A stretch of 35,423 nucleotides of DNA from a virus: IMG/VR virus record IMGVR_UViG_3300023301_000041, positions 1-35,423 of that record; one strand, written 5' to 3'. This document shows, piece after piece, positions 1-9,191 of this stretch. The translations under genes were made by a program, and so were the position numbers. The number at the start of each line of letters is the position of its first letter. Positions within the stretch are counted from its first letter, which is position 1. The notes below the pieces were generated by a model. It saw only the letters and a program-made list of their open reading frames with translations. It made no database searches and was not told where the DNA came from.

Positions 1-2329
1 CGCTTATAACATTACCAGTTATAGTACCACCAGTTATAATAGGAGCGACTATTTGTGTACCAGAAGCTATCGTCCCTGAAACATAAGCATTTAAAAAAGT
101 GCCTCCTACAGCACTTAAAAACCCAGCGGAATTAACTACAAATTTATTATTAATGTTGATAGAGCCTCCTAAAATCACAGGAGCGCTAATAGAAATACCC
201 GATGATAAAGTTCCTCCAAAAGTACCGTTGCCCAATATGTCTATATTATTTGCTTTTATTCTTCCGTCTACGCTAACATAAAATGAGTCTACAAAAGAAC
301 CAGACAGATTGCCTTGTATTTTTATACCCAATACTGGGTCTAGTATTATTTTACCCTTATTATTAGAAGTTGTTAATGTGAAACTAGCATCTGTTAATAT
401 CGCTCCCCTTTCATCTAAAGTAAATTGATTAGCTATATTAGTAATACGTAAATTAACACCAGACAGAAGCTCCCCGACTATATTAGGCGCTACTATCCCC
501 CATAATTCCCCATACCGTTCGTCCTGTATTTTGCCAATAGCCATTTTTGCTGTTTCAAAACCATCGTCAGAAAAAGCTAGCATATTGTTTACTAACCAAA
601 GTTGTTCATCTAAGTATCCACCACTTCCATTACTTTGTCTAGCTCTTAATCCATTTCCATCCCATATCATATCTTGATTGGAACTAGAAATCAAATTGTT
701 TAAAGAAGCGTTTAAAGATGAATTAATAAAAGTAGTAACTTCGTCTTTGCTATTTTTATTCCAATCACTATATTGGAACTTGGAAAAACTCACGCTAACC
801 CCAGCATCTATACTCTTCTTAAATAACTCCGTGTATAAGTAAGTTGGGTCATTAACTCTGTATTTATTTGTAAAATTAAGTGTTAACTTGTTGCTATCCC
901 AATCATGACTGTAAGATATGAGTCTAACTTCTACTGTAGAACCATCATTTAGATTTATAAACATTGAGTTAGCTAAACCAAATTGTGCTATAAATACTTC
1001 ATAAGGCACTAGTTTTAAAAAGTCCACTAAATCTATACTAAAACTAAATCTAGGTTGAGATAATCTTGACAATATTTTTTTACCATCTTCTAATAAAAGC
1101 TCTTGTTGCTCTTGTATTTGTACGTTAGTCATATTATCCGTTATCATATACGCATCATTTTGATAAGTATATTCTATAGTTAATTTGTCTATATCTTTTA
1201 TTTGTTGCGATGTAAAATTATTTGGCAAGGATAAGTTCCCTACAATTACTATTAAAGAATTATAAATACCTAGTAGTGTAGATATCTTACTACTTATTGA
1301 ATTATTTTTAGAATTTATTTCAACTTGTTTTAACAGTATGTCTGTGTATATACTAACTGTTGGTATTCCAGCTTGTATCCTTTCCATTTGAACCGTTACC
1401 AAAGCATTTTTTTCGCCAATCAATAACCCTAATTCTGTCTGCAATGTTAGTAATTGTAAATTATTAGTCTTATAACTCGTTAATAAATTATTATATGTTG
1501 TTTCGTTATTTGTATATAAAATTTCGTAATCATTTAAAGCATCTATTAGCTCTTGGGAAATCCATTCTGTAGTTTTAAAATAAGTTAAATCTCTTATAGA
1601 ACTAGTTCCAGTAGGATTCACCGTGACTATATCTAATCCATTACCACCAAATACTTTTAAATCTGTTACTATCTCATTGCTTAATTCACTTATTTTTATA
1701 CTGTCTATCAGATTTCTTTTTGATAAATATATATCAGTCGGTGAGCCGACATTCTCTAAAGCGACTACGTTTATAGTCCTAGTTTCATAATCTGGCTCGA
1801 TGATACATTGGTAAGCATCTTCTATATCTGAATATAAAAATTGTAATAATTGTTTGTCTTCTATATCAAAGTATCTATATTGGTTGCCAACACTAGAGTC
1901 TACACTTCCTATAGACCAAGACGGCATTAATCCAATTATTATCCCCAATAAAGAAGTTTGTGGACTAAAAACATCGTATAATTTATAGGTTGTAGATAAC
2001 AAACTTATTCTTTTGTAAGACCATTCAAAATCCACTGATTTGCATTGAACGTTTTTAAAATCTCTATTCCCAATTTCATTTTTTGTAACATCGTCTATCA
2101 TGTATATACCATATCCATCAATAGTTAAATATTTCTTGCCTTTTATCTCTTCGTAATCAGAACCAATACTAGAATAAACTGTGAAACTTATTTGGCTTAC
2201 ATCGTTATACTTACAATCTGTTTTAAACCCTTCATAATTTTTTATTTCAAATAGTTCTTCTCCTGTAGGTTTACATAAAATTATTTGGGGTTGTTCTGGT
2301 CTATTATAAATATCGAATGTTTGATTCAT
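1..2329 (-). CDS. Tail-tip protein, prophage endopeptidase tail (Tal)-like, partial at the left edge
   Basis: This open frame starts with ATG at 2329 after a GGGGTGAT ribosome binding site, follows the Dit-like gene by 12 nt and runs off the window, so the C-terminus is missing (about 776 residues visible). I translated it by hand: it begins MNQTFDIYNRPEQPQIILC and continues with the beta-rich N-terminal portion usual for siphovirus tail-associated proteins that sit at the tail tip after Dit. The visible distal part (below about base 400) is rich in Gly-Gly, Gly-Thr and short Ile/Val strands such as FGGTLSSG, ILGGSINI and ITGGTITG, which looks like a beta-helical shaft. Family knowledge: these proteins form the tail-tip hub and may carry a peptidoglycan-cleaving domain; no catalytic domain is visible here. 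The position after tape measure and Dit supports the call. Confidence 0.8.
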   Translation of the reverse strand, partial: MNQTFDIYNRPEQPQIILCKPTGEELFEIKNYEGFKTDCKYNDVSQISFTVYSSIGSDYEEIKGKKYLTIDGYGIYMIDDVTKNEIGNRDFKNVQCKSVDFEWSYKRISLLSTTYKLYDVFSPQTSLLGIIIGLMPSWSIGSVDSSVGNQYRYFDIEDKQLLQFLYSDIEDAYQCIIEPDYETRTINVVALENVGSPTDIYLSKRNLIDSIKISELSNEIVTDLKVFGGNGLDIVTVNPTGTSSIRDLTYFKTTEWISQELIDALNDYEILYTNNETTYNNLLTSYKTNNLQLLTLQTELGLLIGEKNALVTVQMERIQAGIPTVSIYTDILLKQVEINSKNNSISSKISTLLGIYNSLIVIVGNLSLPNNFTSQQIKDIDKLTIEYTYQNDAYMITDNMTNVQIQEQQELLLEDGKKILSRLSQPRFSFSIDLVDFLKLVPYEVFIAQFGLANSMFINLNDGSTVEVRLISYSHDWDSNKLTLNFTNKYRVNDPTYLYTELFKKSIDAGVSVSFSKFQYSDWNKNSKDEVTTFINSSLNASLNNLISSSNQDMIWDGNGLRARQSNGSGGYLDEQLWLVNNMLAFSDDGFETAKMAIGKIQDERYGELWGIVAPNIVGELLSGVNLRITNIANQFTLDERGAILTDASFTLTTSNNKGKIILDPVLGIKIQGNLSGSFVDSFYVSVDGRIKANNIDILGNGTFGGTLSSGISISAPVILGGSININNKFVVNSAGFLSAVGGTFLNAYVSGTIASGTQIVAPIITGGTITGNVIS

Positions 2330-2341
2330 TGTATCACCCCT

Positions 2342-3109
2342 TTACACCGTAAATTTATATCTTGTTTTTATTGTTATTACAAAGTTGCCTTGTAATGTTA
2401 TGGTGTTGTTATTTGTTATTAATCTAAACCAATTTTTATTAAAATTACTCATTCTTCTAACTCCTAAGCTAGAAGTAATAATTCCTTTTTCATTATTTAC
2501 CGTTAGAACCTCTCCAGCGATTAAATTAGTGAAAGTGGTTGTTTCTCCCAAAGTATTATTTGTTATATTAACAGTTCCGCCAGTAGTAGATGTTATAACC
2601 ATTTCTGGATAGTAGTAGTCATTTATATTGCTAGTATTGTTTATATATCTAACTGTATTGTTAATAGTAGAGATATAATTATGTTGTTGTTCATTACCAT
2701 ATAGATATAAACCGTCACATTCTACCTTTATTCTTTTAGCGTAAGGCAAACTTCCTATTTCCACTTTAGTTCCCTCTGTGAATATACAATTGAAAACAAA
2801 CCCTTTATAGTCATCTTGTTCTATTCGAAAATACTTGTATTCATTCGCAAACAACCATTGGTCTATTGCTTGTCTATCATATAAATCCAATGACACTCTA
2901 CTGAATAACAATAACTCAAAATTTATTTTACCAGAAATATCTACCCCAAAAAATTCTGGGGTAGAGTTTCCTTTAATTCTTACTTCATCTACTTTTCGTA
3001 CGATACCAGAGAAGGTATCCATTATTCCTGATTTATTGAAATAACCTATTTGTAATCCAAATCTCTCTGAATTTATGTTGTCAAATATAAAATTAGAACC
3101 GAAAAACAT
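2342..3109 (-). CDS. Distal tail protein (Dit), siphovirus tail component family
   Basis: A 255-residue protein starting MFFGSNFIFDN, in the size range of short Dit proteins. The N-terminal half (to about residue 130) fits the conserved Dit ring-forming domain: a short strand-rich start, then residues with R/K-rich IVRKVDEVRIKG, LLLFSRVSLDLYDRQAIDQWLF and IPLP-like SLPYAKRIKVECDG. The C-terminal half is Asn/Thr-rich with a beta-sandwich feel (INNTVRYINNT, TTGGTVNITNN). Dit forms the hexameric adaptor between tail tube and baseplate. The gene starts just after the tape measure stop, with AAGGAGG lying between stop and ATG, and directly precedes the tail-tip gene. Both neighbours fit the usual tape measure-Dit-Tal order. 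Assignment rests on sequence pattern plus position. Confidence 0.85.
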   Translation of the reverse strand: MFFGSNFIFDNINSERFGLQIGYFNKSGIMDTFSGIVRKVDEVRIKGNSTPEFFGVDISGKINFELLLFSRVSLDLYDRQAIDQWLFANEYKYFRIEQDDYKGFVFNCIFTEGTKVEIGSLPYAKRIKVECDGLYLYGNEQQHNYISTINNTVRYINNTSNINDYYYPEMVITSTTGGTVNITNNTLGETTTFTNLIAGEVLTVNNEKGIITSSLGVRRMSNFNKNWFRLITNNNTITLQGNFVITIKTRYKFTV

Positions 3110-3123
3110 TTAAATACCTCCTT

Positions 3124-6100
3124 CTACATTGTTGAAATTGAATTGAATCCTTTTACATTGGTTATGTTGGCTACCTCTGATATAATTTTATTTACTAATG
3201 AAGATATATCAAAATCCTTGTCTATACTTCCTTCAACGGTTACCAAATTAGCTATTGATAAAGAGCTAGTTGGACTAGTTGAATTAAATACAGAAGAGCC
3301 ACTAGGAGAATTAATAGCAGGCATAGAAAAACCTTTGTTAATTACAGGTGATGTGCTATTAGATTTTCTCCATTCTCCTGTAGGAGCGTTATAATCCATT
3401 GGGTTAGTTAACAATCTATTCAATCGCACATTGTCATCATGTAATGCGGTTCTCCCTTCTTTAGAAGCATCCCCCCAATTGGCAGAATTTAAAGACATTT
3501 GTGTCCTTATTAGCTTATCAGACATAGTATCCATAGAAGACATTATATCAATGGCTTGTAAAGCATCCCCATATTTCCTCAAAGCTGTTTCGGCACTATT
3601 CCACATGTTAACCACATCAGACTCTATAGAGTTGCCATACACATTATTGAATAAAATCAAATCATCGAAAAGCTTCTTATTACCAGAAGTAAACGCTACG
3701 TTAATTCTATTCATAGCATCTTCTCTGAGAATACCCTCTTTTGACAAATAATCATCAACAGATTCTATTTCGTCATCCAATGCTTGAATTTTTTTATCGT
3801 AAGCCTCTTTGCTTAATTTGTCTTGTATTTCTAAACTTTTTACTGCTAATTGTTCTTCTACCTCTAAAATTCTAGATTGGTTATTTTGCGAAGTATCTAA
3901 TTTTAATTGAACCAATTTAAACTCTAATTTAGATTTATCTTCGTTTGCTTCTTTAAGTTCTTTTTGTAAATCTAGTTCATCTTTGGCTAAAGAAAGAGAC
4001 TCTTTTCTGTCAGAAAGTTGTTCTTTGTACAACTCATTTTCTTTCTTAATTAAATCTACTGTTTTGTCTATTAGTCCATTTAATGACTTCTGTGATTCCT
4101 CTAGCTCAGCCATATAATTTTGTAACGATTCTATGTTATCTTGTTTTAATACATTAGCCAATTCTTTGTTGATTGCTATTAATTTAACTTGCCATTGCAA
4201 CCATTCTTCCGACCTATCATTAACATCTTGCAGTGTCTCATCATATTCTTCTGTATTTTCTTTGAGGGTTAATAACCTATCCCTGTCGGTATTATTTAGC
4301 CTATGAAGCTCAGATTGTATCTCTTTTATTTTCTTTATCTGGTCGCCATATAAATCCTGACCTATAGCTATTTTGCCCTGTATTAGAACATACTCATTAA
4401 GAAGTTTATTCATAATTGTTTGTGAACTTATGTATTCTTCTTTTTCTTTACCGCTCTTTTTATTTGCTTTATCGCTCTTTTTATTTACTTTAATATTTTC
4501 TATTGTTAATCCATTTATTATGTCTATAGCGGCACTAGCATTGTTTATATTAGTTCGCATTTCTAAGTATTGTGAATTAGCCGCAGAATACGCTCTTTTC
4601 TGTTCGTAAGAACCTTGCGTACGCCAAGGTTCACTTCCGTCCATGTCATACATTCCTAAAGCATCTCTTTGAATTTTGTATCCAGCCATTCTAACTCTAT
4701 TTTCTTCTTGTAATAGTGTTAGTATTCCTATGGTTTTTTGTTTCTCAAGTTCAAACATAGCCGCAGTTACGCTCATGCCAGCTTCTTTACTGCTATTCAT
4801 ATTAAGTATTTCATTCGTTAACTGTGGGTATTGCTGTATTAAATCTAACATAGTACTCTTAGATACTTCTTGTTCGTCTGATATTTCCTCGTAAATATCA
4901 GACAAAGAACTCATAGAAGATTGAAAATTATCTATAGATTCAGTTGACTCTCCTATTAATTTATCATAATCTTCTTGTTCCATAGCCACTTTTGCTACAG
5001 CACCAGCCGCATATTCATACACCTCAACATAACGAAGATAGTTCTTATAAGCTTGGTCGGAAGTCAAACCATAAACTTCCATAGCTTCTGTTATGTATTC
5101 TAATTCACTTTTTTGTTCTCCTAACTCAAAATTTACATCCGCCATCGAATCAACAACAACAGGAAGAATACCTAAAAGTTCTTCTGTTGTGGTTATATAA
5201 TCTGACAAAGCATCGCTAGTGTGTCCATATTCATCTCTAGCTATAATAAATTCCTTATACTCGTCTATAAGAGCAATTTTAAGAGCGTATACTTCCGCAG
5301 TAGTTGTGCCAAACATTTTGCCCAGACTCCCTAAAGCATCTTTATATTTCTGTAGGGCTAAGGCATCCTCAGAATAACCACCACCTTTATAAGAGGTTCT
5401 TTTACCAACAGATTCGACAAGTTTCGCATATTTCTCTTCTTCCAAAGCTTTGTTTGCGTCTCTTTGCGCTTTTGACCTTAATTTCAATATTTCCATATAT
5501 TTTAGTTCAGCTTCTGTTAATTCTTCTATTCTAGATTGATAGTCCGCAAGCTCATTTTGTGTTTCTTGTAATTCCATTCCTGATTCTGCTAACAATTCAT
5601 TATAATCTTCTTGTGTCTTGTGCAGTTTGTCAATTGCTTTTATAAGTAGTATTACACCAGCGACTATAGCTACTGGAGCTATAATACTAAGTGCCGCTCC
5701 TAGTCCTATTGCCGCAGTTTGTGCTAAGCCAAGCTTGATAGCTAGAGTGGCGGCGGAGGCGCCTAAAGTAGAAAATGTACCAACCGTGAACATTTTTATC
5801 GATATAACTGTTGCCAATATAGTAAAGGCTATATTTACTAACCCAACTGCATCAGCAAATTTAATTAAAGCTGTACCAGCATCTACCAACCATTTAACAA
5901 AACCACTGCTTATAGTGTTACTCCACATTTTTTGTGCCGCATTCGTAAACAGATTGGTTTTACCTGTTATACTATCTAAAACCTTTGCGTTTTCTCTCAT
6001 TGCTGAACCATCAGACTCAAGAGCGGCTGTTTTAGCTGTTAATAGCGTTTCGGAGTTTTGCAAGAAAGAGTTCCATATCTTTACTTGTCTTTTACCTGCC

Positions 6101-7665
6101 GCCATCTCTCCCAAGTATTGCATTTGTTCTGCTGATAAAGTTTCTTGTGCTTTTGCCATGTCAACTAAAATATCATAAGTAGACCTTAATTTCCCACCGA
6201 CCATTACATCAACGTTAGCTATTGATTTAAACGCATCTTGTAATTTCGCAGTAAAATTAGTAAAGTCTTCTCCTTCTTCTGCCGCTTCTGATAATCCACG
6301 CAACCTCTGTGAGATAGTTACTAAACCGGTAGAAGTTTTACTCATGTTTTGTATAATTTCATTACCTGCCGCTAATATAGCAAGTGTTTCTTCTAAGCTA
6401 GTTCCTGTTTGAGCCATTGTAGCACTAGCATTTTTTAAACCTGATGCTAAGTCTACTGTATTTACTGCGTACTTGTTAGATACCTCATTTAAAGAATCTA
6501 TTACACGAGTAGCTTCTGTAGCTTCCATTCTAAAACCTTTTAATGTAGATATCAAAGTGGTTGTAGCCATCTCAACAGTGTCGATTCCGTCACCAATATT
6601 TTTTAATACTATGGCTTTTTCCGCTAAGCCTAACGCTTGGTTTGCGGCAAAACCCATTCTGGCAAAATCAGCTGTAGCTTTTACAACTTCTATGCCGACA
6701 CTACCAATGGAATCTGCTACTTTAAAAGCCGACCTTGCCATTGTGTCTAGTTCGCTAGAATTCAAGTCTGTTACTTTAGCCAATTCAACTAATGCGTCAT
6801 CTAATTCATGTACAATCTTAACACCAGCTCTTAATGCTCTTTGTACTCCAAAGAACACAGTCGTAGCGGTCATCCATACTGCGAATTTTTCAAAAGCTGT
6901 TTTGAGCATTTTACCCATTGTCATCGAGTTATTTCCTAACAATCTAGCTTGTTTGGAAGTAGCATTTAAATGAGCTTGTAATTCTTCCAATTTATTACTA
7001 GTTTGTTTTAATTCTTTTTGAGACATATTTTGATTAGTTGTTAATTTTTGAATTTCATTATTGTATTTTATAAGTTCTGTACGTTGCTCTGCTGTACCAA
7101 ACGCCATGCCTCGTTTACTTATATCCGCAGATGCTATTTTTGCCATTTTTAATTTTTGAGTAAAAGTTTCAATAGTCGTGTTTAATGTAATTTGTGCTTT
7201 TACTTGCTTTTCTGTCGCATTCGTTGCGAGCATTTTTTGTTTCATTTCTTGACTTAAACCACTGTCATTTAATAACTCTTTAATTCTTTTTCTATTTTTA
7301 ATAGTCTGGTCTAGAGTTATGTTGTAATCTCTTGTAGCATCTTCTTGGTAATGTATTTTTTTAATATTTGTGTCTACGCTAGCTTGATACTCTCTAGTTT
7401 CTTTTACTAATTCTCCTTTTGCATTTGTTACTTTTGTGATTTTATCTGCTAATCCATCGAAACTTGCGCCTAATTCTTTATTGTCATTCGCTTGGCTTTT
7501 AGCACCTTCGTTAGAAGCATCGGAGGCATTTGCAACTCTAGCTTTTAAATTTATTGTCTCTTTAGATAAGTTTTGCTGTATTCTTTCTAAATCTTTTTTT
7601 ATTTGAGTCATATCATCAGAAAGACCTACTTTTAACAATACTCCTAGTTTATTATCTACTGCCAT
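3124..7665 (-). CDS. Tail tape measure protein, TP901 type
   Basis: At 1513 residues this is the longest uninterrupted frame in the window. The N-terminus (residues 1-250) is helical and coiled-coil rich. Residues about 260-480 match the TP901-type core, with HELDDALVELAKVTDLNS, a GIEVVKATADFARMGF segment and SNKYAVNTVDLASGLKN. Around residues 595-690 lies a long hydrophobic Ala/Ile/Leu stretch including ATLAIKLGLAQTAAIGLG, a likely membrane segment used during DNA ejection. Long coiled coils follow (about 1090-1300) and a Ser/Thr/Pro-rich tail. Tape measures set tail length; at roughly 1.5 angstrom per helical residue this length suggests a tail of around 200 nm (inference). The start is supported by an AGGAGGGGTGG site just upstream of ATG. 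Confidence 0.95.
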   Translation of the reverse strand: MAVDNKLGVLLKVGLSDDMTQIKKDLERIQQNLSKETINLKARVANASDASNEGAKSQANDNKELGASFDGLADKITKVTNAKGELVKETREYQASVDTNIKKIHYQEDATRDYNITLDQTIKNRKRIKELLNDSGLSQEMKQKMLATNATEKQVKAQITLNTTIETFTQKLKMAKIASADISKRGMAFGTAEQRTELIKYNNEIQKLTTNQNMSQKELKQTSNKLEELQAHLNATSKQARLLGNNSMTMGKMLKTAFEKFAVWMTATTVFFGVQRALRAGVKIVHELDDALVELAKVTDLNSSELDTMARSAFKVADSIGSVGIEVVKATADFARMGFAANQALGLAEKAIVLKNIGDGIDTVEMATTTLISTLKGFRMEATEATRVIDSLNEVSNKYAVNTVDLASGLKNASATMAQTGTSLEETLAILAAGNEIIQNMSKTSTGLVTISQRLRGLSEAAEEGEDFTNFTAKLQDAFKSIANVDVMVGGKLRSTYDILVDMAKAQETLSAEQMQYLGEMAAGKRQVKIWNSFLQNSETLLTAKTAALESDGSAMRENAKVLDSITGKTNLFTNAAQKMWSNTISSGFVKWLVDAGTALIKFADAVGLVNIAFTILATVISIKMFTVGTFSTLGASAATLAIKLGLAQTAAIGLGAALSIIAPVAIVAGVILLIKAIDKLHKTQEDYNELLAESGMELQETQNELADYQSRIEELTEAELKYMEILKLRSKAQRDANKALEEEKYAKLVESVGKRTSYKGGGYSEDALALQKYKDALGSLGKMFGTTTAEVYALKIALIDEYKEFIIARDEYGHTSDALSDYITTTEELLGILPVVVDSMADVNFELGEQKSELEYITEAMEVYGLTSDQAYKNYLRYVEVYEYAAGAVAKVAMEQEDYDKLIGESTESIDNFQSSMSSLSDIYEEISDEQEVSKSTMLDLIQQYPQLTNEILNMNSSKEAGMSVTAAMFELEKQKTIGILTLLQEENRVRMAGYKIQRDALGMYDMDGSEPWRTQGSYEQKRAYSAANSQYLEMRTNINNASAAIDIINGLTIENIKVNKKSDKANKKSGKEKEEYISSQTIMNKLLNEYVLIQGKIAIGQDLYGDQIKKIKEIQSELHRLNNTDRDRLLTLKENTEEYDETLQDVNDRSEEWLQWQVKLIAINKELANVLKQDNIESLQNYMAELEESQKSLNGLIDKTVDLIKKENELYKEQLSDRKESLSLAKDELDLQKELKEANEDKSKLEFKLVQLKLDTSQNNQSRILEVEEQLAVKSLEIQDKLSKEAYDKKIQALDDEIESVDDYLSKEGILREDAMNRINVAFTSGNKKLFDDLILFNNVYGNSIESDVVNMWNSAETALRKYGDALQAIDIMSSMDTMSDKLIRTQMSLNSANWGDASKEGRTALHDDNVRLNRLLTNPMDYNAPTGEWRKSNSTSPVINKGFSMPAINSPSGSSVFNSTSPTSSLSIANLVTVEGSIDKDFDISSLVNKIISEVANITNVKGFNSISTM

Positions 7666-7679
7666 ACCACCCCTCCTTA

Positions 7680-8210
7680 CTAACGTTTTGTTATCATATA
7701 TCCTTTGCTTTCTAAAACAATTTGTAAACTTTTTACAAATTTACCAGCTTCGTTCCAAATCCTAATTTCTTCTATTGCTTTGTGACCTTCAAAATCTCTA
7801 GATTTGTTTGGTAAATGCCAGCCGTTCTCCATCATGTCCCAAAAATGTATCCTTTGGTATTTTGCATTTTTACCCATGGTCGCTTTATGAGAAATCCAAC
7901 CACCGTTTAAAGGATTCATATTTTCTGTTAATTTATCACCATCAAAATATACTTCTACTTGATAATATTTACCGACTTGTTCAATTTCACCGACTGTTAT
8001 TGATTCTAATACTTGGTAAGTTCTTTGCACATAATCTGTTGGAGTGCGACTATTATACCAAGCATTCACTTTTTCTTTTATTATATCTTTAACCTCTTCT
8101 GCCATAATTTCTAAAGAAGCTCTTAAATTACTCCCCATTTTTCCTCGAACTAATCCTATAAGTTCTTGAGGCGTAATACCTGAACCACCATTAATCCACT
8201 GTGTCGACAT
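7680..8210 (-). CDS. Tail assembly or gp10-like neck protein, uncertain
   Basis: A 176-residue protein starting MSTQWINGGSGITPQ. I chose ATG at 8210 because GGTGGTG lies six bases upstream, although the frame is open further back to 8246. The N-terminal half has an amphipathic helix (ASLEIMAEEVKDIIKEKVNAW) followed by alternating strands (ITVGEIEQVGKYYQVEVYF), which resembles HK97 gp10-like tail-completion proteins, but I see no diagnostic motif. It overlaps the stop of the preceding gene by 20 nt and precedes the tape measure gene by 14 nt, the place where tail assembly chaperones normally lie. The frame offset relative to the preceding gene is +1, and I see no classical slippery heptamer, so independent initiation is more likely than a programmed frameshift. 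Confidence 0.5.
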   Translation of the reverse strand: MSTQWINGGSGITPQELIGLVRGKMGSNLRASLEIMAEEVKDIIKEKVNAWYNSRTPTDYVQRTYQVLESITVGEIEQVGKYYQVEVYFDGDKLTENMNPLNGGWISHKATMGKNAKYQRIHFWDMMENGWHLPNKSRDFEGHKAIEEIRIWNEAGKFVKSLQIVLESKGYMITKR

Positions 8211-8688
8211 TTTTAACACCACCAGCAATAGATAAAAGTTTATCAATTAAATCTCTATCTTCTTGGTTTACGGAATTCATAAAGTCTTTATTTTTACTCA
8301 TAATTCCATCTATTTCTTCTGCATTAGGAATTTTCTCTATGAATTTTTCAATCAGCTTCACGATTCTATCTTCTAAGCTAATTTCCACTCTAAATTGCTC
8401 TTCATATCTTTCTTTTGCTAATTTTAAAGTAAACCTCATATCTTGATTTTTCCCTAATATCGTTTCCCACAAGTTATCTGCCATTATGTTTTCATAGGTT
8501 AATATAATGTCTAACATACCTTCTTCATCTTCTACATCGTATATATCTCCACAATAAGCCCTTGCTATATGATATACACTAGATATTTCGAAACCTATTA
8601 TATTCAACAAATCATTTTCATCTCTTGCCACTTCTAAACTCTGGTTTATTACTGTTATTTTTTCTGTTATAGTCAATCTTTCTTTCAT
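8191..8688 (-). CDS. Putative tail assembly chaperone
   Basis: A 165-residue, acidic, all-helical protein with no recognisable catalytic motif. The ATG at 8688 follows an AAGGAGGAATAGAT site. It is the first gene after a strong terminator (8725-8769) and lies two genes upstream of the tape measure gene. In siphoviruses the tape measure is usually preceded by one or two helical chaperones that coat it during assembly, and this gene has the right size and position. The call is therefore positional rather than homology-based. Its last 20 nt overlap the start of the next gene, which suggests translational coupling. Confidence 0.5.
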   Translation of the reverse strand: MKERLTITEKITVINQSLEVARDENDLLNIIGFEISSVYHIARAYCGDIYDVEDEEGMLDIILTYENIMADNLWETILGKNQDMRFTLKLAKERYEEQFRVEISLEDRIVKLIEKFIEKIPNAEEIDGIMSKNKDFMNSVNQEDRDLIDKLLSIAGGVKNVDTVD

Positions 8689-8724
8689 ATCTATTCCTCC
8701 TTCAAATTAGGTTAATTGTAAAAT

Positions 8725-8769
8725 GCCAAAAAAAAATTGCTAGGTGGGTTTTTAACCACCTAGCAATTT
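8725..8769 (-). terminator. Intrinsic terminator after the 77-aa gene
   Basis: A perfect 14-bp stem (8734-8747 pairing with 8756-8769; core GCTAGGTGG/CCACCTAGC) with an 8-nt loop. Read on the minus strand it is followed at once by a run of about nine T, the classical rho-independent form. It lies between the small gene ending at 8859 and the putative chaperone starting at 8688. Confidence 0.9.
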
Positions 8770-8858
8770 GTATTAATCAATTGTATTGTATGAATTTTTG
8801 ATAGACTCATGGTCAGAAGTCTGAAATAAATTCATAAATAAGTTTCTTCAAAGTACCA

Positions 8859-9083
8859 TTATTTTCCGTTAGCCCACATTACAAAAGCTTTATCGAATTG
8901 TTCATCTTTTATATATTCTATATAAGTATATAGTTTCTCAACTCCATTATACACATCCCTTTTAAACCCTATATCATAAATTCTCAACACATAAGGATGA
9001 CCTCTTTTGTCTTTTATTTTATCACAATTCATGAAGAACCTATTCTGATATATGTTAAAAATTTTTATTCTTTCCTCTTTCAA
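8859..9083 (-). CDS. Small protein of unknown function between major tail protein and chaperone
   Basis: About 74 residues, basic in the N-terminal half (LKEERIKIFNIYQNRFFM), containing CDKIKDKRGHPYVLRIYDIG and ending KAFVMWANGK. The start is uncertain. I prefer TTG at 9083, six bases after GTGGGTG; a GTG at 9092 and an ATG at 9032 are in-frame alternatives with weaker sites. No known domain is recognised. The gene sits alone between two intrinsic terminators (9150-9182 and 8725-8769), so it must be reached by readthrough or by its own promoter; I could not find a convincing promoter. It is possibly a regulator or cargo gene rather than a structural one, but that is only inferred from its isolation. 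Confidence 0.55.
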   Translation of the reverse strand: MKEERIKIFNIYQNRFFMNCDKIKDKRGHPYVLRIYDIGFKRDVYNGVEKLYTYIEYIKDEQFDKAFVMWANGK

Positions 9084-9109
9084 AAAACACACCCACTTTC
9101 AAATTTTAT

Positions 9110-9160
9110 ACTATTTTTTAATAACTACCGTATATTTAATTGTAGTTATTAAAAAATAGT
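9110..9160. repeat. Perfect 19-bp AT-rich inverted repeat
   Basis: Bases 9110-9128 pair perfectly with 9142-9160 around a 13-nt loop. The stem is almost all A/T. Its right arm shares five bases (9156-9160) with the left arm of the adjacent terminator hairpin, so the two structures cannot fully form together. It lies between the major tail protein gene and the small gene at 9083. Confidence 0.85.
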
Positions 9161-9182
9161 GCGTATATTAAACACGCACTAT
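9150..9182 (-). terminator. Intrinsic terminator after the major tail protein gene
   Basis: On the minus strand the hairpin ATAGTGCGT / ACGCACTAT (arms 9174-9182 and 9156-9164, 9-nt loop) is followed directly by TTTTTTA, a standard rho-independent terminator. It begins ten bases after the end of the major tail protein gene and should cut off much of the transcript there, consistent with high expression of the tail tube subunit relative to downstream tail genes. Confidence 0.88.
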
Positions 9183-9191
9183 GATTAATTA

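Noticed and set aside
5618-6178. Long plus-strand open frame (186 codons) opposite the tape measure gene
   Set aside because: It is the mirror of the Ala/Ile-rich tape measure region; composition is low-complexity and no ribosome site or neighbour supports it.
8191-8246. Programmed frameshift joining the two genes before the tape measure (gpG/gpGT style)
   Set aside because: The second gene is in the +1 frame and has its own GGTGGTG site and ATG. TTAAAAA occurs in the overlap but not in the zero-frame phase of a classical -1 heptamer.
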